From assembly GCA_003164755.1 (NCBI GenBank), contig PLUB01000119.1:1-51588 (forward strand): a stretch of 51,588 bases of DNA, in the 5' to 3' direction. The notes beneath the pieces are model-generated. The model made no database searches. It was not told the origin of the DNA and worked only from the letters and a program-made list of their open reading frames with translations. Shown piece after piece: positions 9,837 to 18,644 of this stretch (positions within the stretch are counted from its first letter, which is position 1; every line of letters starts with the position of its first letter). This DNA comes from Methanosarcina sp. Lineage in GTDB: Archaea; Halobacteriota; Methanosarcinia; Methanosarcinales; Methanosarcinaceae. The translations under genes were made by a program, and so were the position numbers.

Positions 9837-10733
9837 TTACTCCGTAGTAATTTCATTAATTTTTGCAATAAATTCAGTGCTCTGAATTGCATTTTGCAAT
9901 ATACCCAGTTCTTCTGGAGAAAAGCCGAGTGCAAGTCCAAGAAGCTGAGAATAGTGAAGTACAGGTATCGAGTAATTTGTTCCAAATTTTTCATTGACTG
10001 CAAGCTGTCCCCTGTCAAACTGGAGATGGCAGAAGGGACATGCATTGACAATACAATCCACCTTTGCTTTCTGAATGCAGACAAGTTTACGCTCAAGTAT
10101 TTCCATGGATTCGGTAGCGTGTCCTGAACGGACTCCGCCTCCTGCCCCGCAACAGATCATTTTGTCTTTGTAGTCCACGCTTTTTGGACCTATGGCTTCA
10201 ACAAGCTCATCAAAGAAAACTGGATATTCCGTTTCTCCAAGATTTCGGTATTTTGAGGGCTTTATCAGGTGACATCCATAGTGAAGGGCCACTTTTAAGT
10301 TAAGGGGCCTTGTAACATAGTTCTTGAGTTTATCAGGCCCAAACTCCTTGTATAGAAACTCGATTATGTGCCTTACTTCTATAGTTCCCTTAAATTCCAT
10401 GCCAATTCTTTTCAAGCAGTTGTTTGTATAGGCTCTCATTTCATGATCCTTTTTCAGTTCTATGTTAGCATCTGCTAGGGAGCCATAGCAGCCATTACAG
10501 ATTGTCAGGATATCCCTTCCCAATTTTTCAGATAAAACTATGTTTCGGCTTGCTAAGGCAAGCCATGTTGCTTTGTCAAAGGACTTGAACACCCCAGGTG
10601 CAGGGCAACAAGAGGCCCCTGGCAAGTCGCAAGCATCGACCTCGAGCTTCTGCAGGCAGAGTTTCGTTGCTTTCTCAATTCCTGGGTAACGATTGGGTAC
10701 GATGCAGCCAAGAAAAAGCGATAGTTTTGCCAT
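9837..10733 (-). CDS. hdrB: CoB-CoM heterodisulfide reductase subunit B (HdrB)
   Basis: A 298-residue HdrB with two CCG domains. The first has C10, C42-C43, C79 and C82; the second C154, C194-C195, C232 and C235. In the family these ligate two non-cubane [4Fe-4S] clusters where CoM-S-S-CoB is reduced. HdrB normally works with HdrC and HdrA, or as the HdrDE membrane fusion. SD AAGGAG (10742-10747) is 8 nt from ATG. The SD overlaps the stop of a 39-residue upstream frame, typical of a former operon partner. No hdrA or intact hdrC is in the window, so this is an orphan paralogue. An HdrB-like protein serving another redox partner remains possible. Confidence 0.9.
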   Translation of the reverse strand: MAKLSLFLGCIVPNRYPGIEKATKLCLQKLEVDACDLPGASCCPAPGVFKSFDKATWLALASRNIVLSEKLGRDILTICNGCYGSLADANIELKKDHEMRAYTNNCLKRIGMEFKGTIEVRHIIEFLYKEFGPDKLKNYVTRPLNLKVALHYGCHLIKPSKYRNLGETEYPVFFDELVEAIGPKSVDYKDKMICCGAGGGVRSGHATESMEILERKLVCIQKAKVDCIVNACPFCHLQFDRGQLAVNEKFGTNYSIPVLHYSQLLGLALGFSPEELGILQNAIQSTEFIAKINEITTE

Positions 10734-10745
10734 AAATTCTACTCC

Positions 10746-10865
10746 TTATTTTTCAGCCATCGGCTTTTCAAATTTACAAACTATAGAAAAAGTTTTCAGT
10801 TCTTCGGGGATTTCCATATACTTCTGTATAGTCTCAGATACGGATTCAAGTCCTATATTTGCCAT
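10746..10865 (-). pseudogene. 3' remnant of a gene upstream of hdrB (possibly hdrC)
   Basis: A 39-codon frame (MANIGLESVSETIQKYMEIP..., ending FEKPMAEK) closes with TAA overlapping the hdrB SD. Directly before it runs the 3' part of a decayed IS110-type element in the same orientation. There is no SD before its ATG. The simplest reading is the tail of an operon partner whose 5' part was removed at the IS junction. HdrC is the usual HdrB partner, but the residues do not prove that identity. Confidence 0.45.
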
Positions 10866-11990
10866 TTTTTTGTGATTCTTCGTCTAAATGAACTGCTGTG
10901 CATACTGCATCATCATCTATATTTAGATGTCATGTAATTGTGCAATTTTTCTTGCTATAGCATTAATTGCTTTTGAGATCCAATTGATTTCTTATTTCGG
11001 CAATTTTTTTTAGCTTGCTATTTTTCTTTCTTGCCACTGCCTGAGCAATCTGCATTCGAACCCACACTGCTACTTTAGATCATATCGTTATGTTTCTGCA
11101 GTTGTAAAATTTATCAGCATATTGGCATACATTAGGAACAACCTCAAACCATTATGCAAGCTTATATTCTGAAGAAAAATCCGTGGAATTGCAAATTTCA
11201 GTAATCAGAGTTGATGCATCAATTTTCCTAATACTCGAAAATGATATTAAAATTTCCGATCTATTTTATGTTTTCTTAAGCATAATTGGAAATTTATGTA
11301 TCTAAAGCTTCGATTTCGTAGTTAAGTTGTTTTATAAGATCCAGAAATGGCAGAAATCTCAATTGTGCGCTATGAGATTTATCTGTGTCCAGGATCTCTC
11401 TTATCTGAACACTTTTTCTACGAAAATTTGTCGAAAGGATTTTTATTAACTAAGCAATGCTTTTACCTGAAGAGATTTGTGATCTAATTTTGTTGTCATT
11501 CTTGTCAAAAATTTCTGTCAGCACATCATTTAGGTCAAATATTTCAGGTATGAAATGGAATGAGCTTAATTTCATATATCTGGTCTTTCTAACTATTTAC
11601 CTCATCAAAAATTAGTTGGCTGATTTCTATTTTGAGGCAATATAAACTTTTGATTCCGAAATGATATAAATATAAAAAAATGATCAATAGCTTAGAGCTA
11701 AAGGAAATAAGATTACCAAAATTTGCTCAGTGAATCATAGTGAAAATGGTATTTATTTATTCTTCCCAGGTTTAAATAGTTTCCCTTTTTGTACAAATTT
11801 ATGGAGTATCTTAAGATGAGAACTAAATTTTCTATGATATTTTTGAAAAATTTTATATCGAACTCATCTTATTCAGGCAGTTGCGCAATAAATTTTGAAT
11901 TTACCTTATTTATATTTTCATGCGTAAAAGCTTTCATATCTGTGCGTTTAAAACTAAATAAATCTAGATGCTTTATCGACCATAAAGAAG
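10866..11990 (-). pseudogene. Decayed IS110-type transposase (copy 2), interrupted
   Basis: Minus-strand scraps follow the IS110 order. An N-terminal segment (about 11885-11950) aligns with copy 1. PEIFDLNDVLTEIFDKND and SVQIREILDTDKSHS lie at about 11370-11555, SIRKIDASTLITEICNSTDF at about 11170-11240, and RMQIAQAVARKKNSKLKK at about 11000-11060. It contains stops and frameshifts. A ~200-nt MITE-like element (11584-11786) sits between the N-terminal and middle parts; copy 1 has only ~120 nt there. Confidence 0.6.
11584..11786. mobile_element. ~200-nt MITE-like element, copy 2 (inside IS110-type remnant)
   Basis: Left end CTAACTATTTACCTCATC and right end CCCAGGTTTAAATAGTTTCC are imperfect inverted repeats. 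The interior shares TTAGTTGG, ACTTTTGATTCC and AATTTGCTCAGTGAATCATAG with the copy at 9276-9466. Its position inside the IS110-type sequence indicates it inserted after that element arrived. Confidence 0.55.
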
Positions 11991-12060
11991 ATCCTTATTT
12001 GGGATCAATAACTAGATTTTCATGACCAAGCATGTTTTCGTTCAGAGAGAATACCTTTGA

Positions 12061-12261
12061 TTACATTATAAGGCATTTATTACTTCTTTTAAAAGCCTTT
12101 CTCATAATATATTTAAGTTCTTTGCGCATAGGTCGCTCCTGAAGATATGAATCATAAATATACTTCAGCACAACTCCTGCAATCAAACCCACACCTATCC
12201 CAGCTACTATTCCCATTAATGTTCCAATTAGTAGATTATCAGATATATATTTCTCCGTCAT
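12061..12261 (-). CDS. Small single-pass membrane protein, glycine-zipper type
   Basis: A 66-residue protein with one hydrophobic helix at about residues 9-34 (LLIGTLMGIVAGIGVGLIAG), carrying G-x3-G spacings that favour helix packing. A basic cytoplasmic tail (RPMRKELKYIMRKAFKRS) follows, so the topology is probably N-out/C-in. AGAGGGG lies 7-8 nt before the ATG, which supports translation. Function unknown. It lies at the edge of the repeat-rich 12-15 kb island with no coding partner. Confidence 0.6.
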   Translation of the reverse strand: MTEKYISDNLLIGTLMGIVAGIGVGLIAGVVLKYIYDSYLQERPMRKELKYIMRKAFKRSNKCLIM

Positions 12262-12649
12262 TTCTATACCCCTCTAAATATTCCATTTATTTTTATTTAT
12301 TCAATATTAGTCTTAAATAAATTAAAGTAATTATTTGTTTGATTTAAAGTAGTTTTTGGTAGGGTACCGGAAATATAAGCGCTGCTATGACTTCAAAGGT
12401 TTTCGAATTCTCTTCATCGATTACCCCAGTTAATGTACTAAAATAGTAAGAAAAACGTAGGCAAATTATAGTAAATCCTTTTAATATAGATTCTTAATTG
12501 GGAAAGAGTCTTGCAATTTTGTGACATGTGAATAAGATTGAAGCTTCCAGTTAATTAACTTACCAGGTTTCATTATAACAGCCAAAAACTTTTTCACACC
12601 AGTAAATAAATTACTTAATTTATATTATTTTAAATAATAAAAGTGTGTG
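12262..12649. other. Gene-free stretch
   Basis: AT-rich spacer upstream of the small membrane protein. It probably holds that gene's promoter, but no element stands out. Confidence 0.45.
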
Positions 12650-12805
12650 GAAAATATCGAGATCCGACCTATTGTTATATGGAAGCAAATTTATGGTGTT
12701 TCCGTTTGGCCTAAACAATGAATTACTTGGCTTACCGGGGAGACTTTTATTTGAAGTCCTATAGAAAAAACATTGCTTGAGTCAAAATTTTCTTAGGATT
12801 AAAGC
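12650..12805 (+). repeat. ~150-nt element E, copy 1
   Basis: Shares, in order, TATCGAGA, CTATTGTTATATGG, TATGGTGTTT, CCTAAACAATGAATTACTTGG, GGGAGACTTTTATTTGAAGT and GCTTGAGTCAAAA with the elements at 14005-14175 and 38215-38360 (reversed). This copy has no terminase-like gene directly after it. Confidence 0.55.
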
Positions 12806-12882
12806 ACTTAATATGCAAAAAACACTATCATGTTAATCATAAATATTATGCCCTCAATAGTCTGAAGTTTTAACTCATGGTT

Positions 12883-12996
12883 TTATGCCATAGGAACCTG
12901 GGCCATGCCGTGGACAGAATTTACCGGCCTAAATCCTTCGATTAATTTCTGACCGTATCTATCATAAACATCTACTGTAATCGTGTCTGTATTCAT
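12883..12996 (-). CDS. 37-residue small protein
   Basis: MNTDTITVDVYDRYGQKLIE continues to VHGMAQVPMA and stop. GAGGG at 13003-13007 is 6 nt from the ATG, a strong SD, and codon use resembles the real genes here (few rare AT-only codons). It is soluble with no signal peptide and unknown function. The sequence could form a single beta-rich fold or be the start of a truncated longer gene. It lies between an E element and the ~370-nt tandem array. Confidence 0.5.
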   Translation of the reverse strand: MNTDTITVDVYDRYGQKLIEGFRPVNSVHGMAQVPMA

Positions 12997-13019
12997 TCAA
13001 TACCCTCAATTATTGTTGA

Positions 13020-13965
13020 TCCGGCTGAATTTAGATATCAAAAAGTTGATCTTGTGAACTGCTGGTGAAGAAATACCTGCAGCCCGATAGAAGGTTTGCT
13101 CGAAAATACTGAAAACCCTAGGATTATATCTAGATTCAATTGTTTATAGTTTTTATGCATATATTCTAAAGTGTATTGACTAAAACTAATTAGTAGTAAA
13201 ATTACGTAATTCTGATCTTATGAATTATAGCATAGGGAAATCTTCCAATGCCAGTTAATAAATGATTTAATCTTAGCCCATACAACAGATCTATAATTGA
13301 TCCAAGGTGTTTGTACCCCCTAACCTACTCACAAAAATGCCTTAAATGGCCTCATAATAGATCTTATTCTACTTTATTTAATTAGCTTAGGTGACGGTCG
13401 ATCCAAAATGTTAAAAAAGTTGATCTTTGTGAGCTACAAGGTAAATACCTGCAGTCAGATCAAATATCTACTTGAGTATATGGGGGTTATACACCATTTA
13501 TACTTAAATTCAGGTAATTATATACTTTTATGAATATATTTTATGAGCTTAAATTAATTAGTATTAACATTATGTGGTCTTGATCTTATGAATTATACAT
13601 AGGTAAACTTTTTCCCGACAAACGATAAAATGACTTCATATCAGCCCTTATAATATGTTTACAATTCATTCAATGTAAGATAACCTTAACCTACTCCAGA
13701 AAATGCCTTAAATCGTTTCACAATCGATCTTATTTTGTTTTATTAATCAGCATAGGTGAGCAGGCAAATCTGAAATATAGAAAAGTTGATCTTGTGACCA
13801 CAGGAGGTCGTTTGTCTGCAGTCCGGTAGAGAATCCGTTTTAAGGTTTGAGAGCCTACAAAATATAATTAGATTTGGTTATTTGTATATTTTTATATAGC
13901 CTTTATATCATACTTATTTGAACTAAATAGTATGTAAAATATACAAAATCCGATCTAAAAATCGA
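13020..13965 (+). repeat. Three tandem ~370-nt repeat units
   Basis: Each unit starts with AAAAGTTGATCTT(T)GTGA (GTTGAT at 13045, 13419 and 13785, so periods of 374 and 366). Then come TACCTGCAG or TGTCTGCAG and a TTTATGxATATATT stretch. CTTATGAATTATA with ACATAGG and a CCTAACCTACTC...AAAATGCCTTAAAT block occur in units 1 and 2; unit 3 stops early. No frame is conserved between units, so this is not a protein repeat. A diverged relative may lie at 18645-18985. Candidates are a non-coding RNA family or a regulatory/replication array. Confidence 0.7.
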
Positions 13966-14004
13966 AGTGGCATTTTTATTAATTTAATTCTATTATTTTG
14001 AAAG

Positions 14005-14175
14005 AATGTATATATATATAAAAAATCTCGTGAAGTGACTTACCGTTATATTGCAGTAAAATCATGGGGTTTCAACTGGTCAAAAAAAAGACTCATTCTG
14101 GGGTCAATAGTGAGACTTTTATTGGAAGTCCTTGGATAAATGCCCTTGCCAAAAAATGGACCATATAGCCTTATA
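14005..14175 (+). repeat. ~150-nt element E, copy 2
   Basis: Shared blocks with copy 3: CAGTAAAATCATGGG, ATTCTGGGGTCAATAGTGAGACTTTTATT (in pieces) and a trailing TTGCCAAAAA. It lies about 400 nt upstream of a decayed terminase-small-subunit-like gene in the same orientation. That matches copy 3, which lies about 120 nt upstream of the intact paralogue. Confidence 0.6.
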
Positions 14176-14321
14176 ATGACTTATTTTTGATTTGACGTGT
14201 ATGAATCCCGCTTGCATGCAGAAGAAAACTAAATAAATATTTAACATGAAATTCAATTAATTTTGTTTGCATTGTTAATAGCGTTCTTTGCATTTTGCTG
14301 CGTAGAAAGCTGAGATCAATT

Positions 14322-14498
14322 ATGGACACTATAACAAAAATACTGCTTACATTACTAGCAATCCTATGGGCCTTAATATTATATGGGAAGGTATCAGACG
14401 ATCAGAATATATGGTATTACTTCAAGCGACTGAATTGCCATGAACGGGAATCTATGAAACTACTCGATGTCGACAGTCCTAAGCTCGGCTTCGTGTAA
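14322..14498 (+). CDS. Small single-pass membrane protein
   Basis: A 58-residue frame: MDTITKILLTLLAILWALIL is a single hydrophobic helix, followed by a polar region (GKVSDDQNIWYYFKRLNCHE) and a short tail. I prefer ATG 14322 over the in-frame TTG 14295; SD support is weak (AAAGCTGAG). It sits between an E element and the terminase-like pseudogene in the same direction. A holin-like or membrane-anchored regulator is conceivable, but nothing in the sequence proves it. Confidence 0.4.
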   Translation: MDTITKILLTLLAILWALILYGKVSDDQNIWYYFKRLNCHERESMKLLDVDSPKLGFV

Positions 14499-14569
14499 AA
14501 GAAAACTAACTTAATATCAAATAAAATATCTACACATATCAATTATAAGAAGTAAAAACGGTGCGATCA

Positions 14570-14986
14570 TGGCTCGTCCATAAAAACTCACTCCTCATAT
14601 TACTAAACAAATCGATGAAAATATTGCTTTAGGACTTCCCTATGCTCTTGCTGCTGAAGCTGCGGGAATCACATATAGACGTTCAATGAATGGATGTCTA
14701 AAGATAAGACAGAGAAATTGGGAAAATATTTTCAGTTTTCACAATATATTAACAAATACAATGCGATGCGGCTAAAAAACTTTTGGAACGACTGAAAATT
14801 GCTGCTGATGCTGGAGACACGCGAATCTGCATGCGGATTCTCGACCGAAGGTCTTCGGATGACTTTGGAAGCGGAAATATAGGAAAATGGATGCTGTATC
14901 AGAAAATAAAAACGAGAATGTTGAGTTAATTGTCATTGATACAGATGGAATTAAAGAAAATTCTAGAGAAAATTGCGCTGGTTAGA
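14570..14986 (+). pseudogene. Decayed terminase-small-subunit-like gene
   Basis: Starts ATGGCTCGTCCA then TAA in place of a sense codon, and continues as KLTPHITKQIDENIALGLPY and AAEAAGITY. After frameshifts it resumes as GDTRICMRILDR-like and YRKMDAVSENKNEN and VIDTDGIKE. This parallels, block for block, the intact 144-residue protein at 37660-38094 (MARPSKLTNE..., IGDNIALGLTYSLVASAAGI, RICMWILERR, YRKMNVVSENQN, DADGIREQI). The nonsense codon at position 5 and several shifts show it is dead. Confidence 0.8.
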
Positions 14987-14999
14987 TAAAATCAAAAAT

Positions 15000-15458
15000 C
15001 TTCAACTATATAATTTATTATTCAAATAGGATATAGTTTTAATAGAATCTTCACTGCTTCCTTATCCTATCCTGCTTTTTTAAGTTCCTTCTTAAACATC
15101 TCATTATGCGCTTGAGTTTTTTCCAGTCTTGCTCCATATCCGCTTTCTCAATTTCGTCTTCCTTTGTATTATTTTGTATTCTTTTTGTCTTATCAATCAA
15201 AAGGATAACCCGGCGATGACCACATCAGTTTGACTTGCATATTCCGAAGATAAGACAGTATCTTGAAAGGAAAAAGGTAATCAGAAATTTGTTTTTTCTT
15301 TTCATCATATATAGGTAATACTCTATAAAATATTGTCAAAAATTAGCAATATGTATCTGGATCAAAACTTTTATTATTTTAAACAATGATAATCAATTTT
15401 GTATTTTGTAACTATTATTCGTTATGAATCTTATAATCCAAAGATTAGGGGGAAATGA
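15000..15458. other. Gene-poor stretch with minus-strand coding scrap
   Basis: On the minus strand, 15055-15180 reads ADMEQDWKKLKRIMRCLRRN in a lysine-rich context, probably a remnant of an unknown gene. The rest is AT-rich and holds the promoter region of the gene at 15459. Confidence 0.4.
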
Positions 15459-15794
15459 ATGACAGCTATTAAATCCCAAAACAAACACAAAAAACATATT
15501 TTCATATCAACTTTGTTGTTTATTGTGTTGATGTTTACACTGCTGACAGGTACAGCTTGTGCTGCAGGTTTTAGCATAACTGGAATCGGTCTGGCTAACT
15601 CGATGACAAATGAAAATCTGGCACAAGATATTCAAAGTCAGATATCTCCTGCTCAGTTACAACAACATCAAAATCTGATAGAGATGCAAAATGCTATTGT
15701 AGCTCACATTGCAAATCTACCACAAAAACCATCAAACTCTAATGCTCTGCTAGATCAAATTCAGGGAGGAACTACATCAGGCGGGGACACATAG
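15459..15794 (+). CDS. Small secreted protein with signal peptide
   Basis: A 111-residue protein. Basic residues precede a hydrophobic core (IFISTLLFIVLMFTLLTG) and an AxA-type site (ACAAG), so Sec export is likely. The mature part is Gln/Asn/Ser-rich (QSQISPAQLQQHQNLIEMQN) and ends GGTTSGGDT. ATG 15459 has AGGGGG at 15447-15452, 6 nt away. Reading on past the TAG stop, the same frame gives SQNR, TAA, then a Ser/Gln/Thr-rich stretch ending THSGHGHR before TGA at 15879-15881. The gene was probably once longer and His-tailed like the other secreted proteins in this region. Function unknown. Confidence 0.6.
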   Translation: MTAIKSQNKHKKHIFISTLLFIVLMFTLLTGTACAAGFSITGIGLANSMTNENLAQDIQSQISPAQLQQHQNLIEMQNAIVAHIANLPQKPSNSNALLDQIQGGTTSGGDT

Positions 15795-15881
15795 TCACAA
15801 AATAGATAATGTTCAAGATCACAAACTACACAAGGTTTAGGATCACAAACTACAACACATAGTGGACATGGGCACAGATGA
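15795..15881 (+). pseudogene. Lost C-terminal extension of the secreted protein
   Basis: In frame after the TAG stop: SQNR, a TAA (15807-15809), then SRSQTTQGLGSQTTTHSGHG and HR, then TGA. The repeated GGATCACAAACTACA/AGATCACAAACTACA DNA supports a real low-complexity coding tail. It is cut off by two stops. Confidence 0.4.
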
Positions 15882-16193
15882 CTTTTACTGAAAACATACA
15901 TAGGATTTGTGTCAAAATCTCTGAAGTTCCTAAGTAACATCCAGAATAAAAACATTGTTGTACTGTTAATTATATGCATTTATTCACAGTACTTCTTAGA
16001 AATACAATTATTTTTTTGATTAACATTTATTTATATAACAAAAAGTAATATAACCTTATAGGGTATCGGAAAGAAATTCTTTTGTTTCCCCAATTAATTC
16101 ACCCCCACTCCGTTATTTAAAAAACAGAAGCACATTTACTTTTTTAAACTTCTTCTTCTAATATTTATAGGACTTATGCGGTTGAATTAAAAA
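15882..16193. other. Gene-free stretch
   Basis: AT-rich spacer between two convergent genes; T- and A-runs could serve as gene ends in both directions. Nothing else seen. Confidence 0.45.
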
Positions 16194-16484
16194 TTAGAAC
16201 TTTTTCTTATATATATTAATCTCCGTTTCTTTTTCAAGATATTCTAACAACAAAGGAAATATTTCTCTAAAATGCTTGGACTTTAAGTGTTTATCAAGGT
16301 TACTTTTATCACGCCATTCTTCTAATATCGTCAAGATTCCTGGATTATCTAATTCCTGATAAAGTCCATAGTCTATGCAGCCTTCTCCCTTTACAGATTC
16401 TTCAACAAGTTTTTTACACAAAACTATAAATTCTTGAATTTTTTCAGGTTTGACGTAGTTTTTTGCAACAACTCTTATTGTCAA
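16194..16484 (-). CDS. Antibiotic biosynthesis monooxygenase (ABM/YgiN-like) domain protein
   Basis: A 96-residue single-domain protein of the dimeric alpha-beta barrel ABM type. MTIRVVAKNYVKPEKIQEFI and the EGCIDYGLYQ segment (about 35-45) match the family pattern, followed by TILEEWRDKSNLDKHLKSKH. The EEWRD and H residues line the barrel in relatives such as quinol monooxygenase YgiN. Substrate unknown. The start is TTG 16484: GGTGAT at about 16489-16494, complementary to the 16S tail, sits right before it, and no ATG lies nearby. No partner gene. Confidence 0.75.
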   Translation of the reverse strand: MTIRVVAKNYVKPEKIQEFIVLCKKLVEESVKGEGCIDYGLYQELDNPGILTILEEWRDKSNLDKHLKSKHFREIFPLLLEYLEKETEINIYKKKF

Positions 16485-16933
16485 TTAAATCACCGGCTTC
16501 TTAACATAATTCATTCTACTAAAATTCCTATAATTATCTTACCATTATATATCTATTATGAAAATTTTTCATTCTCAAAATTCATTTTTCCCTTAATAAG
16601 CCACCATAGACAAATTCTTGATTAATCTTTGAATATGAACAACTCTCCCGAATGAATGGATTTTCCCGTAAAAAGCTATGCATTAATAAAAAACAGTAAA
16701 TCGATTTTGTGAAGTGTGGTTGATTATGTATCTTTTTCTTCCCAATGAAAAACAGGAATTGCTCGGCTGTTAGCAGAATGAGTTAAACAGTTAGGGTAAA
16801 ATAAGTTTTAAAGCATCGAGCTGACCATCTCACTAATTACACAAACAATATTTTATTGTTGTTAACTTCACGTTGATAGATATTATCCCCATGTATAATT
16901 TAAACTGGTTGGTAACCTAATTTCAAGGGCAAA
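16485..16933. other. Gene-free stretch
   Basis: AT-rich DNA with no supported gene. It probably contains the promoter of the ABM-like gene close to 16500-16560. Confidence 0.45.
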
Positions 16934-17173
16934 ATGACATTCCTTAAGGTAATTGATATTGTCCGATCCCTGTTTTATCTTCTAATTGTATGCACAGTTT
17001 TTGTAATAAAATATCTGCATCACTTGAACCGAGAAATCTTGCTTTTTTGTGATGAAAAAAAAGATGCAGAGTCAATTAAATTTTACAGAACTTTCGTAAA
17101 CTACCATGATTTACATTTCATAGCTATATTTTATGGTATAAACCTAGCTTCAAGTATAGACTCAGCTAGTTGA
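16934..17173 (+). CDS. Doubtful small membrane protein
   Basis: A 79-residue frame with a hydrophobic first third (SLFYLLIVCTVFVIKYL) and a possible AAGGG about 6 nt before the ATG. Codon use is AT-driven and no family is recognised. It may be a chance ORF. Confidence 0.22.
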   Translation: MTFLKVIDIVRSLFYLLIVCTVFVIKYLHHLNREILLFCDEKKDAESIKFYRTFVNYHDLHFIAIFYGINLASSIDSAS

Positions 17174-17457
17174 TGCCAGTTCTCTGAGAAGTTTTCCATC
17201 CGGAAGCAAACTATAAATGATTCGACCGGAATAAATTACAATATCTGCAAGAGTGAGTTAATTCAACAATATCAAGTTAATAAAGTTAAGATTCTTCCTA
17301 GCATTGTAATGAGATGATGACTGTTATATAATTCAGCTTCCATATTAAATATGCAGTAAGACTCTCAACGTATTTTTTATTTAAGGTTTTTATCTGTTAA
17401 ATTTCGTGTGCCATGTGGCACATTTTTATATTCAGCTATTCTGGAGCTGCTGTATGC
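17174..17457. other. Intergenic with small palindrome
   Basis: Just past the 3' end of the minus-strand secreted protein, GTGCCA-TG-TGGCAC at 17408-17421 forms a tight hairpin followed by ATTTTTAT on the plus strand. It could be a protein site or part of a gene end. Nothing else seen. Confidence 0.35.
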
Positions 17458-17772
17458 TTAGTATGAAGAGCAAATCATTGCACCGTTCACAACTGCACAA
17501 TTTACACCATAGCTACCAATGCTGCCAATGCTACCATAGCCACCACTAACATAACTAAGACCATGGCCGCCATAGCCAAGACCATGATCACTATGGCTAA
17601 CAACACCGAATCCACAGCCACCATGAGCTGATGCTAGGCCCAATTCATAAAGCCTATCGTTCTCCCAGCCGCCAAGTGCACTAGCTGTCACTGCTTTCAA
17701 AGACAAAACAAAAAAAACTGCTAGCAAAATAGCCAATACCTTTTTCACTTTACTAGATGAGTGCTCTAGCAT
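17458..17772 (-). CDS. Small secreted Gly/His-rich protein
   Basis: A 104-residue protein with a clear signal peptide (KVKKVLAILLAVFFVLSLKA, cleavage near TASA). The mature region is Gly/Ser/Tyr/His-rich, with SHSDHGLGYGGHGLSY, SGGYGSIGSIGSYG and a Cys pair near the C-terminus (VNCAVVNGAMICSSY). AAGGAG is 8 nt before the ATG, a strong SD. The His/Gly composition suggests metal binding or a structural surface role, but this is inference. Two other exported low-complexity proteins lie at 15.5 and 22.5 kb. Confidence 0.65.
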   Translation of the reverse strand: MLEHSSSKVKKVLAILLAVFFVLSLKAVTASALGGWENDRLYELGLASAHGGCGFGVVSHSDHGLGYGGHGLSYVSGGYGSIGSIGSYGVNCAVVNGAMICSSY

Positions 17773-18644
17773 TTTATTCCACTCCTTTTATTATACATAT
17801 AGTATATAATTTTAGATAGTATGTTTGGATCATTGTTCAATCGGCAAATTGCTTATATATCATATAAGCAACAAGCTAAAAATTGAAGTTTATTGAAAAA
17901 ATACTTTTGACTTTAACGGAGTGTATATTCCAGTTATAAATCGAATTGCATGTTCATGAATTTCAACAGCATATACACATGATTTATTCAATCTTATGAA
18001 TGATTTTGATTTTATTTTAGAGATTTTCAATGAACCATACTTTTGACTAGGTGTATATATAACTCAAATTTATTATTTGAAATTATTTATAAAAAATATA
18101 GTTTCTAAACAAAAAGTCTATCTCAACAGAAAATTTAAGCATTGAACAACAATTAAATATAAATCATGCATTATCATAATTCAAGAATAATTCTCACTTT
18201 TTCATTACTTACTTTTCCAAGAAACGTTTTAAAATCTGATATAAGCAGTATTAATCCAGCATATATATTCAAAATACAATATAATTTAATTATTATAATA
18301 CATGCGGATCCAAATATAAAGTACATAGTTTTTTTGTGCCAAAACCTGTGCTTTTTCTCCATTTTACTTGAAATAAGAAAACGTTTTTGATCGAATCTCA
18401 CGGAGAATGCATATTTTATATTAAAATCAATGAAATAACTAAAACCAAAAAGTTATTATTTTTATCTCTTGAAGGGTAGATAACTATCAAAATCAATTAT
18501 ACCAATATTTTCTCTGAAAAGATTACTGTCATTGTTGATCCTCAAAACCTTGCTGTTCTCTGATCTCATAGGGATGCCTAGATATATATAATTTTGATCC
18601 TTGACCATGACAACAGCAGTGAATAACTGAGACCTTAAGAGCTT
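17773..18644. other. Gene-free stretch
   Basis: Very AT-rich. Overlapping frames on both strands (about 18166-18400) have no SD and AT-driven composition, so I do not call them. The promoter of the secreted protein at 17458-17772 should lie in the first 150 nt. Confidence 0.45.

Noticed and set aside
13020..13965. CRISPR or protein-repeat explanation for the ~370-nt units
   Set aside because: Units are far too long and diverged for CRISPR, and no frame is conserved between them.
15792..15794. TAG after the secreted protein as a pyrrolysine codon
   Set aside because: Methanosarcina can read TAG as pyrrolysine, but only four codons later a TAA follows (15807-15809), so read-through would add almost nothing. 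A truncated gene fits better.
18166..18401. Complementary 74- and 75-codon ORFs
   Set aside because: AT-driven composition on both strands, no SD and no family features, so they are chance frames.
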